Shown piece by piece: positions 14,793 to 22,047 of a stretch of DNA of 24,144 bases. How positions within the stretch are numbered: the stretch's first letter is position 1; each line of letters begins with the position of its first letter. The stretch comes from Deltaproteobacteria bacterium (GTDB lineage: Bacteria; Myxococcota_A; UBA9160; JAFDET01), in contig JAFDET010000011.1 of the NCBI GenBank assembly GCA_019310195.1, positions 1-24,144 on the forward strand. The letters are read 5' to 3'. A program made the position numbers and the translations under genes. A model generated the notes under the pieces. The model was not told where the DNA came from. It ran no database searches and saw only the letters and a program-made list of their open reading frames with translations.

Positions 14793-15428
14793 ATGACCGT
14801 CGTCGTCGGCCTTACCGGAGGCATCGGCTCGGGCAAGTCCACGGTAGGCGCCCTCCTCCAGGAGCGGGGCGCGGTGCTCGTGGATGCCGACGCCATCGTC
14901 CACGAGCTTCAGGCACCCGGCTCGCCCATGCTGAGCGAGATCGCCCGGGCGTTCGGCGACGACGTGATCGATGCCAGCGGCGCACTGGACCGCAAGGCGC
15001 TGGCTGCGAAGGTCTTCGCCGATGCCGAGGCGCGCACCCGGCTCGGACTCATCGTCCACCCGCCGACCATCGCCGAGATGGGACGGCGCATGGAAGCCGC
15101 CAAGGCTGCGGGCGTCGAGGTCGTGGTGCTGGACATCCCGCTGCTCCTGGAAGGTCGGCGCACGGGCACCGGCAGCGGCGCGTTGCTTCCCTTCGACACG
15201 ATCGTGCTGGCCTGGGTCCCGGTGGCCACCCAGATCGAGCGGGCGGCGGCCCGGGACGGAGCCTCGCGCGAGGAAATCGAAGCCCGCGTGCGCGCCCAGA
15301 TGCCCCTGGACGAGAAGCGGGCCATGGCCGACCACGTGATCGACAACTCGGGCTCGCCCGAGGAGACGCGGCGTCAGGTGGACGCGCTGTGGCGCGAGCT
15401 CACGGAGAGGCGCGCAGCGCCGCCTTGA
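14793..15428 (+). CDS. coaE: Dephospho-CoA kinase
   Basis: CoaE phosphorylates the 3'-hydroxyl of dephospho-CoA, the last step of coenzyme A synthesis. The 211-residue protein has a P-loop at once (VGLTGGIGSGKST, residues 5-17), followed by family segments VDADAIVHELQAPGSP, LDRKALAAKVFAD, LIVHPPTIAEM, VVLDIPLLLEG and, in the CoA-binding/lid part, REEIEARVRAQMPLDEKR with VIDNSGSPEET near the end. The start is ATG 14793; no Shine-Dalgarno precedes it. The open frame extends 44 codons further back into the cyclase gene, but that part is clearly out-of-frame cyclase sequence. The last 29 nt overlap the end of trpA on the opposite strand. Confidence 0.95.
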   Translation: MTVVVGLTGGIGSGKSTVGALLQERGAVLVDADAIVHELQAPGSPMLSEIARAFGDDVIDASGALDRKALAAKVFADAEARTRLGLIVHPPTIAEMGRRMEAAKAAGVEVVVLDIPLLLEGRRTGTGSGALLPFDTIVLAWVPVATQIERAAARDGASREEIEARVRAQMPLDEKRAMADHVIDNSGSPEETRRQVDALWRELTERRAAPP

Positions 15429-16206
15429 GCTCGCCGACGAAGCGCGCCACGGCCTCCACCGCCTCGTCGGGACCGGCCGCGGACTCGATGCGGTCCACGA
15501 TGGCGCTCCCCACCACGACGCCGTCCGCGTAGCTCCCGATCTGGGCGGCGTGCTCGGGCGTCGAGATGCCGAAGCCCACGCAGACCGGGCGCGGGCCGGC
15601 CGCCTGGGCTCGCTTCACGCCCTCCTCCACGTCGCCAGCCACCTGGTCCCGTGCCCCGGTAACTCCCGTCAGGGACACGTAGTAGAGGAAGCCCCGCGTG
15701 CGCTCTGCCAGCATGCCCAGGCGCTCGGGCGTGGTCGTCGGCGCCGCCAGCAGGATCGGATCGATCCCCGCGGCTTCCTGAGCCGCGAAGAAGGACTCGC
15801 CCTCCTCGGGGGGGAGGTCCACGATGATGGTGCCGTCCACGCCGACCGCCGCTGCCGCCTCGACGAACGGCGCATCGCCCATGGTCAGGAAGTTGTTGGC
15901 GTAGCCCATCAGGATGAGCGGAATCTCCAGCTCGCCGCGCAGCGACTTGACCAGCTGCAACACGTTGCGCAGCGACACCCCCGCGCGAAGCGCGCGCTCG
16001 CTGGAGCGCTGGATGGTGGGCCCTTCGGCCGTGGGATCCGAGAACGGCACGCCGATCTCCACCGCGTCGGCGCCGGCCTCGGCCATGGCCCGGACCAGGG
16101 CCTCGGTGACCCCCAGGTCCGGATCCCCCGCCGTCAGGAAGGGGATCAGCGCGGTCTCGCCCCGCTCACGGAGCGCGGCGAAGCGCTGCTCGATGCGCCC
16201 CTTCAG
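15400..16206 (-). CDS. trpA: Tryptophan synthase alpha chain, apparent CTG start
   Basis: TrpA cleaves indole-3-glycerol phosphate to indole and glyceraldehyde 3-phosphate and passes indole to TrpB. With the CTG at 16206-16204 the protein has 268 residues, the usual family length, and begins KGRIEQRFAALRERGETALI, matching typical TrpA N-termini. Catalytic E50 lies in AVEIGVPFSDP; the second acid (Asp60 in E. coli) is E61 in TAEGPTIQ, a substitution allowed in the family signature. Later segments include ILMGYANNFL, GTIIVDLPPEEGESF, LLAAPTTTPERL, GFLYYVSLTGVTGAR, VCVGFGIS and GVVVGSAIV. There is no in-frame ATG, GTG or TTG between the upstream trpB coding region and ATG 16086, and starting at 16086 would remove the first barrel strand (IPFLTAGDP). 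CTG overlaps the trpB stop as CTGA. Confidence 0.9.
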   Translation of the reverse strand: MKGRIEQRFAALRERGETALIPFLTAGDPDLGVTEALVRAMAEAGADAVEIGVPFSDPTAEGPTIQRSSERALRAGVSLRNVLQLVKSLRGELEIPLILMGYANNFLTMGDAPFVEAAAAVGVDGTIIVDLPPEEGESFFAAQEAAGIDPILLAAPTTTPERLGMLAERTRGFLYYVSLTGVTGARDQVAGDVEEGVKRAQAAGPRPVCVGFGISTPEHAAQIGSYADGVVVGSAIVDRIESAAGPDEAVEAVARFVGELKAALRASP

Positions 16207-17402
16207 TGCTCCGCCCCCCCGCGCAGCAGCTCCCGCACCTGGCTCGTGTCCTTGTCGCCGCGGCCCGACAGGTTGAGCAACACGATGGCATCGGCCGGCA
16301 GCGTGGGCGCAAGCTTCTGCACATGGGCGACGGCGTGGGCGGTCTCCAGCGCGGGAATGATGCCCTCGCTGCGGGACAGGAACTGGAAGGCGTCGAGCGC
16401 CTCCTTGTCGGTCGCGGTCACGTACTCGGCGCGGCCGCTCTCGTGCAGCCAGGCGTGCTCCGGTCCCACGCCGGGGTAGTCGAGACCGGCCGAGATCGAA
16501 TGGGCGGGGAAAATCTGCCCATCGTCGTCCGAAAGCACCAGGGTGCGCATGCCGTGGAAGATGCCGGTGGAGCCCGCCGATACCGCCGCGCCGTGCCGGC
16601 CCGACGAAATGCCCTCTCCCGCCGCTTCGACCCCCACCATGCGCACGCCCTCGTCCTCAACGAACGGATGGAAGAGGCCCATGGCGTTGGAGCCGCCGCC
16701 CACACAGGCCACCAACACGTCCGGCAGCCGGCCTTCCGCGTCCAGGATCTGCTGCCGGGCCTCCACACCGATCACCCGTTGAAAGTCCCGCACCAGCGTA
16801 GGGTACGGATGCGGACCCATCACCGAGCCGATGCAGTAGTAGGTGTTGCGCACGTTCGTGACCCAGTCGCGCATGGACTCGTTGATGGCGTCCTTCAGGG
16901 TGCACGAGCCGCTCTCGACGGGTCGCACCTCGGCGCCCAGCAGCTCCATGCGGAACACGTTGAGCGCCTGGCGCTCCACGTCCTCCGTGCCCATGTAGAC
17001 CACGCACTCCAGACCGAACAGCGCGCAGGCCGTGGCGGTCGCCACGCCGTGCTGTCCCGCCCCGGTCTCCGCGATCACCCGCGGCTTTCCCATGTGGCGG
17101 GCCAGCAGGCACTGCCCCAGCACGTTGTTGATCTTGTGGGCGCCGGTATGGGCCAGGTCCTCGCGCTTCAGGTAGATCTTCGCTCCGCCCAGGAGCTCCG
17201 TCGTTCGGCGCGCGAAGGTCAGCGGTGTGGGCCGCCCGGCGTAGCGCTCGAGGAGATCGTCCAGCTCCTCGATGAAGGCGGGATCCGCGGAGATGCGCGG
17301 GTAGGCCTCTTGGAGCTCCTCCAGCGCCGCCATCAGGGTCTCGGGGACGTAGCGCCCCCCGAACGGGCCGAAGTGCCCTCCCGCGTCGGCTTCAGACTTC
17401 AC
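16203..17402 (-). CDS. trpB: Tryptophan synthase beta chain
   Basis: TrpB condenses indole with serine in a PLP-dependent reaction. The 399-residue protein opens FGPFGGRYVPETLMAALEEL, the classic TrpB1 N-terminus. The PLP lysine is K90 in KREDLAHTGAHKINNVLGQ. Other motifs are AETGAGQHGVATATACALFG, the phosphate-binding CVGGGSNAMGLF, and SAGLDYPGVGPEHAWL with LSGRGDKD near the C-terminus. The start is GTG at 17402-17400, with AGGAG about 9 nt upstream, and overlaps the trpF stop as GTGA. The gene ends just after a run of seven G (16219-16213, minus strand), with the trpA start overlapping its TGA. It is a conventional TrpB1 that pairs with the adjacent alpha chain. Confidence 0.98.
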   Translation of the reverse strand: MKSEADAGGHFGPFGGRYVPETLMAALEELQEAYPRISADPAFIEELDDLLERYAGRPTPLTFARRTTELLGGAKIYLKREDLAHTGAHKINNVLGQCLLARHMGKPRVIAETGAGQHGVATATACALFGLECVVYMGTEDVERQALNVFRMELLGAEVRPVESGSCTLKDAINESMRDWVTNVRNTYYCIGSVMGPHPYPTLVRDFQRVIGVEARQQILDAEGRLPDVLVACVGGGSNAMGLFHPFVEDEGVRMVGVEAAGEGISSGRHGAAVSAGSTGIFHGMRTLVLSDDDGQIFPAHSISAGLDYPGVGPEHAWLHESGRAEYVTATDKEALDAFQFLSRSEGIIPALETAHAVAHVQKLAPTLPADAIVLLNLSGRGDKDTSQVRELLRGGAEH

Positions 17403-18025
17403 GCGTCGCTCTCCTGCGCAGCGCGCACCGCGCGGATGAAGGCCTGGATCCGCTCCGGGTCCTTGCGGTAGCCCTCGCCCTCGACTCCGGTCGCCACGTC
17501 CACGCCCCAGGGCAACAGCTCGCCCTGGTCGGCAATCGCCGTCCCTACGTTATCTGCATCGAGGCCTCCGGCCAGGATCACGTCGTGCCCGGTGGCGATG
17601 AGGTCCACCGCCTGGCTCCAGGGCCAGACCTTGCCGCGCCCTCCGCCCTCGGTGGGGTGGTCCAACAGCAGGATCGTTCCCGGGTAGCGCTCCGCCGCCT
17701 CCAGGTCCGCTCCGCGCAGGGCCTTGATCACCGGCAGGTCCAGCGCCTCCACATCCTCCGGCTCCTCGTCGCCGTGCAGCTGCACGCGCTCCACCTCGAC
17801 GCGCCGCAGGATGCGCTCGATCTCGTCCCATTGCGCATTCTGGAACACGGCAACGCGCTCCACCTGCCCGTCCACGCGGCTGGCGATGGCCTCGGCGGCG
17901 CGGGCGTCGAGACAGCGCGGCGACCCCGGCACGAAGTTGAGCCCGATCAGGTCCGCCCCGGCGTCCACCGCGGCCATGGCGTCGTCGGCGTGGATGACCC
18001 CACAGATCTTGATGCGTACGTTCAC
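17399..18025 (-). CDS. trpF: Phosphoribosylanthranilate isomerase
   Basis: TrpF performs the Amadori rearrangement of phosphoribosylanthranilate to CdRP. The 208-residue TIM barrel starts VNVRIKICGV, with catalytic C8. Further motifs are GLNFVPGSPRCLD, VQLHGDEEPEDVE, LLLDHPTEGGGRGKVWPW with catalytic D122, ILAGGLDADNV and GVDVATGVEGEGYRKD. The start is GTG at 18025-18023, with a GGGGGAA ribosome site 4 nt upstream, overlapping the trpC stop as GTGA. A frame that runs further upstream across trpC is spurious. It is a separate gene here, not fused to trpC as in E. coli. Confidence 0.96.
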   Translation of the reverse strand: MNVRIKICGVIHADDAMAAVDAGADLIGLNFVPGSPRCLDARAAEAIASRVDGQVERVAVFQNAQWDEIERILRRVEVERVQLHGDEEPEDVEALDLPVIKALRGADLEAAERYPGTILLLDHPTEGGGRGKVWPWSQAVDLIATGHDVILAGGLDADNVGTAIADQGELLPWGVDVATGVEGEGYRKDPERIQAFIRAVRAAQESDA

Positions 18026-18804
18026 GACTTCCCCCGGAGCGTTCGCAGAGCGGCGCCCACGTCCGGGGCGCGCATCAGGGACTCGCCCACCAATACGGCA
18101 TGCGCACCCACACGACGCAGGCGCTCGACATCGGCCGGGGTATGGATGCCGCTCTCGGCGACCCAGACCACACCCTCGGGCACGCGTGCCGCAAGACGCT
18201 CGCTGGTTGTCAGGTCCACATGGAAGCTTCGCAGGTCGCGGTTGTTGATGCCCAGCAGGTCGGTCCCCGCGGCCAGCGCGAGCTCCAGCTCGGCTTCGTC
18301 GTGAACCTCCACCAGCACGTCGAGCCCCAGGTCTTCCGCATGCGCGCGCAGCTCGGCCAGGGAGTCGGCCTCCAGGGCGGCCACGATCAGCAGGATCGCG
18401 TCGGCGCCGGCAACCCGGGCCTGATCGATCTGGTAGGCGTCGATGACGAAATCCTTGCGCAGGAGCGGTACGTCCACGGCGGCGCGCACAGCCCCCAGGT
18501 GATCCAGGTGCCCCCCGAAGAAATGCTCGTCCGTGAGCACGGAGATCGCGGCCGCTCCCGCCTCGGCATAGGCCTTGGCGCAGGCCACCGGATCCAGGTC
18601 CGGCCGGATCTCGCCCTTGCTCGGGGAGCGACGCTTCACCTCGGCGATCACCCGAGGCTCCGGCGCTTCGCAGAGCGCCCTCCGGAAGCCCCGCGCCGGC
18701 GGAGCCCGGCGCGCGCCCTCGGCCAGATCGGCCGCGGCCCGCTGCCCACGCGCCGTCTCCAGCTCTTCGCGCTTGTGGGCCAGGATCTCGTCGAGGATCG
18801 TCAC
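18022..18804 (-). CDS. trpC: Indole-3-glycerol phosphate synthase
   Basis: TrpC closes the indole ring by converting CdRP to indole-3-glycerol phosphate. The 260-residue protein begins TILDEILAHKREELE and shows the family motifs in order: IAEVKRRSPSKGEI with K57, the general acid K117 in LLRKDFVIDAYQI, LVEVHDEAEL with E166, GINNRDLRSFHVDL and VAESGI with E217. Start codon GTG at 18804-18802 overlaps the trpD stop as GTGA, with GGGAG 7 nt upstream. It is monofunctional. Confidence 0.97.
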   Translation of the reverse strand: MTILDEILAHKREELETARGQRAAADLAEGARRAPPARGFRRALCEAPEPRVIAEVKRRSPSKGEIRPDLDPVACAKAYAEAGAAAISVLTDEHFFGGHLDHLGAVRAAVDVPLLRKDFVIDAYQIDQARVAGADAILLIVAALEADSLAELRAHAEDLGLDVLVEVHDEAELELALAAGTDLLGINNRDLRSFHVDLTTSERLAARVPEGVVWVAESGIHTPADVERLRRVGAHAVLVGESLMRAPDVGAALRTLRGKS

Positions 18805-19829
18805 GACGCGGCTCCCGCCTCTGCGCTGGCGCGCACCAACGCGGCCAACCGCTCCCGCGCAGCACCCGAGTCCACGCTCTCCCGGGCGCGGACCAGGCCT
18901 TCCTTCAGGTCACCGGCCGCGTCCGCAACCCACAGCGCCGCTGCGGCGTTGAGGAGCACCAGATCGCGTTCGGGCCCTTCGCTCCCATCGAGTACCCGGC
19001 GCAGGATGCCCGCGTTCTGTGCCGCATCGCCACCGCGCAGCGCCTCGGGCGCCGCCACGGCGATGCCCAGCGCCTGGGGATCGATCTCCAGGGTCTCCAC
19101 GGCGCCCTTCCGCCAGTGCGCCGCCCAGCTCGGACCCGTCGTGGTGAGCTCGTCCAGGCCGTCCGAGCCGTGCACTACCAGCGCGCGCTCGGAGCCCAGC
19201 GCGCCCAGCGCCTCGGCCAGGCGCTCCACCAGACCGCGCTCGTAGACACCCACCAGCTGCCGGCGCACGCCGACGGGGTTGAGCAGCGGGCCCAGGCAGT
19301 TCATCAGCGTGCGGACGCCCAGCTCCTGGCGTACCGGCGCCACGAAGCGCATGGCCGGGTGGGCACGCCGCGCGAAAAAGAACGCGATGCCGACGTCGTC
19401 CAGAACGCGCGCGGCCTCTGCGATCGGCAGGTCCACGCGCACGCCCAGCGCCTCCAGTACGTCCGCGCTGCCCGAGCGGCTGCTGGCGGCGCGGTTGCCG
19501 TGCTTCGCGACGGGAACGCCCGCGCCCGCCACCACGAAGGCCGCTGCGGTCGAGACGTTGAAGGTCCCGGCGCCGTCGCCTCCCGTGCCGCAGGTGTCGA
19601 TGGCGTCCGCCCGAGCCAGGGGCGCCGTATCCGCCCGGGCGCGCAGGGCGCGGGCCGTGGCGACGATCTCGCCGACGGTCTCGCCCTTGGTCCGCAGGGC
19701 GATGAGCAGACCGGCGATGGCGGCTTCGGACGCCTTGCCGTCCATGATCTCGCCGAAGGCCGCCTCCAGCAGCTCGGCGGCGACCTCTTCACCGCGCACG
19801 GCGAACTCGAGGGCCTCGCGCAGGCTCAT
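18801..19829 (-). CDS. trpD: Anthranilate phosphoribosyltransferase
   Basis: TrpD transfers phosphoribose from PRPP to anthranilate. The 342-residue protein has the PRPP-binding DTCGTGGDGAGTFNVST (78-94) and then VPVAKHGNRAASSRSGSADVLEALG, AHPAMRFVAPVRQELGVRT and NCLGPLLNPV, all characteristic of the family. The start is ATG at 19829-19827 with a strong GAGGAGG 7 nt upstream, and overlaps the trpG stop as ATGA. It is not fused to the glutamine amidotransferase, unlike E. coli TrpGD. An upstream extension in the same open frame runs through trpG and is not coding. Confidence 0.97.
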   Translation of the reverse strand: MSLREALEFAVRGEEVAAELLEAAFGEIMDGKASEAAIAGLLIALRTKGETVGEIVATARALRARADTAPLARADAIDTCGTGGDGAGTFNVSTAAAFVVAGAGVPVAKHGNRAASSRSGSADVLEALGVRVDLPIAEAARVLDDVGIAFFFARRAHPAMRFVAPVRQELGVRTLMNCLGPLLNPVGVRRQLVGVYERGLVERLAEALGALGSERALVVHGSDGLDELTTTGPSWAAHWRKGAVETLEIDPQALGIAVAAPEALRGGDAAQNAGILRRVLDGSEGPERDLVLLNAAAALWVADAAGDLKEGLVRARESVDSGAARERLAALVRASAEAGAAS

Positions 19830-20413
19830 GCCCGTGCCTCCTCGCAGACGCCGAGAAAGTTGTCCAGCAGGCGCTTTCCCTCGCGTGTGAGGATCGACTC
19901 CGGGTGGAACTGCACGCCCTCCACCGGCAGCTCGCGATGCCGCACGCCCATGATCTCGCCGTCCGGCGAGTGGGCGCTCACCTCCAGCTCGTCGGGGCAG
20001 CTCGAAGCCTCGATGACCAGCGAGTGGTAACGCGTCGCCTCGATGGGGCTGGGCAGCCCGCGGAACACGCCGCGTCCGTCGTGATCGATCAGCGAGGTCT
20101 TGCCGTGCATCAAGGTCCGGGCGCGCACGATGCGGCCGCCGAAGGCGGTGCCGATGGCCTGGTGGCCCAGGCATACACCCAGCACCGGAATTCTTGCTTC
20201 GGCGAAGCTGCGCACGGCGGCCTCGGAGACGCCGGCGTGGTCCGGATCGCCCGGGCCCGGCGAGACGATCAGGCCGGCGGGGCGCCGCGCAAGCAGGGCC
20301 TCGACCTCCTCGACGTCGTTGCGCAGGACCTCGACCTCCGCACCCAGTTCGCCCAGGTACTGGACGAGGTTGTACGTGAAGGAGTCGTAGTTATCGATCA
20401 TCAGGAGGCGCAC
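19826..20413 (-). CDS. trpG: Anthranilate synthase component II, glutamine amidotransferase
   Basis: TrpG releases ammonia from glutamine for TrpE. The 195-residue class I amidotransferase has LMIDNYDSFTYNLVQYLG at the N-terminus, the oxyanion segment SPGPGDPDHAG, the nucleophile C81 in VLGVCLGHQAIG and the triad partners H170 and E172 in GVQFHPES. I chose GTG at 20413-20411 (VRLLMIDNYDSF), with AGGA about 12 nt upstream; the ATG at 20401 would trim four residues and has no ribosome site. A longer frame to 20488 reads into trpE. It starts 11 nt after the trpE stop, the only trp junction without an overlap. It may also serve p-aminobenzoate synthesis, since no pabA is in view. Confidence 0.95.
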   Translation of the reverse strand: MRLLMIDNYDSFTYNLVQYLGELGAEVEVLRNDVEEVEALLARRPAGLIVSPGPGDPDHAGVSEAAVRSFAEARIPVLGVCLGHQAIGTAFGGRIVRARTLMHGKTSLIDHDGRGVFRGLPSPIEATRYHSLVIEASSCPDELEVSAHSPDGEIMGVRHRELPVEGVQFHPESILTREGKRLLDNFLGVCEEARA

Positions 20414-20424
20414 GGTGATCCGTC

Positions 20425-21912
20425 CTAGTCCACGCCTTCTCGAGCCAGGTCGATCGCCTGGATCAGGGCGCGCGCCTTGTTCTGGCATTCCTGGTGCTCG
20501 AACTCGGGGTCCGAGTCAGCCACGATTCCCGCGCCCGCCTGGAGGAAGATGGTGTCTTCGGTGGCCATCATGGTGCGGATCGTGATGGCCGTATCCATGT
20601 TTCCCGAGTAGTCGATGTAGCCGACGCAGCCGCCGTACGGACCGCGACGCACGCCCTCGATCTCCTCGATGATCTCCATCGCCCGGACCTTGGGGGCCCC
20701 GCTCAGGGTCCCGGCCGGGAAGGTGGCCCGCAGCAGGTCCAACCAGTCGCAGTCCTCGCGCAGTCGCCCCTGCACGTTGGAAACCAGGTGCATCACGTGG
20801 GAGTAGCGTTCCACGACGAAGAACTCGTTCACATCAACGGAGCCGATCTCGGCGACCCGACCCACGTCGTTGCGCCCCAGGTCCACCAGCATCACGTGCT
20901 CGGCTCGCTCCTTGGGGTCCTCGAGCATCTCGCGCTCGAGCGCGTCGTCCTCCTCCGGGGTCTTGCCCCGGCGCCGGGTGCCTGCGATGGGCCGCAGGTC
21001 GATACGACCGTTCTCCAGGCGAACGTGCACCTCCGGCGACGCCCCGATCAGCACGGTGCCCTCGCAGCGCAGGAAGAAGAGGTACGGGCTGGGGTTGACC
21101 GACCGCAGCTGCCGATACAGGGTGAACGGATCCACCTGAAGCGGCAGCCGGAGCTGCTGCGACAGCACCACCTGAAAGACGTCGCCGGCCTCGATGTACT
21201 CCTTGGCCCGCTTCACCGCCTGGTGGAATTCCTCTCGCGAGACGTTGGACTCCACCTCCATGGGTGCGCGCACCGGAGGCCGCCTGGGCTCGGCCGGGAG
21301 CGGCTCGCGCAAACGACGCACCAGGCTCTCCAGCTGCGCGCCGGCGTCGCGGTAGCACGCCCCGGCGTCGTCGCCCTCGTCGACCTCGACCATGCGAACC
21401 AGGAGCGCCGTGTGCCGCACGTTGTCGTAGACGACGACCGTCTCGGGAATCACGAACCACAGGTCCGGAAGACCGATCACGTCGGCGTTCTCATCGGGAA
21501 TCCGCTCGACCGAGCGCACCCAGTCGTATCCCACCATGCCGACCGCGCCGCCTACGAAGCGCGGCAGCTCCAGCCCCTCGGGCCAGGCCGGACGCTTCTC
21601 GCGCAGCCGATCGCGGAGGAAGGCCAGCGGATCGGGCCCGGCATCGAAGCGGGTCGTGGCATCGCCCCGGGTCCACTCCACCTGGGTCCCGCGCGCGCGG
21701 AAGATGGCGCGCGCGCCGACGCCGATGAAGCTGTACCGCGCCCATTTCTCCGCGCCCTCCACCGACTCCAGCAGGAAGGTGGTGCGGCCGTCGTCCAGGC
21801 GGCGGTACAGGGAGAGCGGCGTGTCCAGGTCGGCGAGGATCTCCCTCACCACCGGCACCAGGTTCCCCTGGCGGGCGAGTTGCTCGAACGCGTCCTGTTC
21901 GGGCCGCAACAA
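20425..21912 (-). CDS. trpE: Anthranilate synthase component I
   Basis: TrpE makes anthranilate from chorismate and ammonia and is the first enzyme of the operon. With TTG at 21912 it has 495 residues. The tryptophan feedback motif LLES is at 47-50, followed by RYSFIG. The catalytic chorismate-binding domain shows LVDLGRNDVGRVAEIGSV, ATFPAGTLSGAPKVRAMEII, GPYGGCVGYIDYSGNMDTAI and QAGAGIVADSDPEFE. The frame is open to a TTG at 21984, but GAGG (21921-21918) lies 5 nt before TTG 21912 and 8 nt before the next TTG (21909). A promoter candidate would also put the transcription start after 21984, and the extra 24 residues are not family-like. Start choice between 21912 and 21909 is open. Confidence 0.95.
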   Translation of the reverse strand: MLRPEQDAFEQLARQGNLVPVVREILADLDTPLSLYRRLDDGRTTFLLESVEGAEKWARYSFIGVGARAIFRARGTQVEWTRGDATTRFDAGPDPLAFLRDRLREKRPAWPEGLELPRFVGGAVGMVGYDWVRSVERIPDENADVIGLPDLWFVIPETVVVYDNVRHTALLVRMVEVDEGDDAGACYRDAGAQLESLVRRLREPLPAEPRRPPVRAPMEVESNVSREEFHQAVKRAKEYIEAGDVFQVVLSQQLRLPLQVDPFTLYRQLRSVNPSPYLFFLRCEGTVLIGASPEVHVRLENGRIDLRPIAGTRRRGKTPEEDDALEREMLEDPKERAEHVMLVDLGRNDVGRVAEIGSVDVNEFFVVERYSHVMHLVSNVQGRLREDCDWLDLLRATFPAGTLSGAPKVRAMEIIEEIEGVRRGPYGGCVGYIDYSGNMDTAITIRTMMATEDTIFLQAGAGIVADSDPEFEHQECQNKARALIQAIDLAREGVD

Positions 21913-21923
21913 CAGAGCCTCGT

Positions 21924-21937
21924 GGGGGTGGGCCCCC
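21924..21937 (-). other. GC hairpin just upstream of the trpE ribosome site
   Basis: On the minus strand GGGGG (21937-21933), loop CCCA and CCCCC (21928-21924) form a compact 5-bp stem ending 2 nt before GAGG 21921-21918. It could affect access to the trpE start. No TGG-rich leader peptide is present, so it is not a classic trp attenuator. Confidence 0.35.
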
Positions 21938-21973
21938 GCTGGAATTCCCTCGGAAAGACGTGGCGTTACGCGG

Positions 21974-22003
21974 AAGCTAATCAAAGCCCGCGGGGAGCGT
22001 CAA
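21974..22003 (-). promoter_or_regulatory. Candidate trp operon promoter
   Basis: On the minus strand TTGACG (22003-21998, 4 or 5 of 6 to the -35 consensus depending on alignment of the last bases) and TAGCTT (21979-21974, 3 of 6 to the -10) are 18 nt apart. The start would fall near 21967, about 55 nt before trpE. The -10 is weak. No trp operator palindrome was recognised. Confidence 0.3.
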
Positions 22004-22026
22004 GCGCCCGAGGCCCGGGCCGGCGC
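22004..22026 (-). other. GC-rich dyad after lptD
   Basis: GCGCC (22026-22022) can pair with GGCGC (22008-22004) around the perfect palindrome GGCCCGGGCC (22021-22012). It sits 22 nt after the lptD stop and directly before the trp promoter candidate. No T-tract follows, so an intrinsic terminator is not supported; a pause or factor-dependent end is possible. Confidence 0.3.
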
Positions 22027-22047
22027 ACTCCAGCTTGGGTCGGGCTC

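Noticed and set aside
16024..16030. TrpA Asp60 position occupied by Glu (TAEG) as a sign of inactivation
   Set aside because: The family signature accepts Asp or Glu at this site, so it is noted in the gene entry but not treated as a defect.
16084..16086. ATG at 16086 as the trpA start
   Set aside because: It would delete about 40 residues including the first barrel strand IPFLTAGDP, which is present and conserved upstream in the same frame.
22004..22026. Intrinsic terminator of lptD
   Set aside because: A GC-rich dyad exists but no T-tract follows and the stem is broken in the middle.
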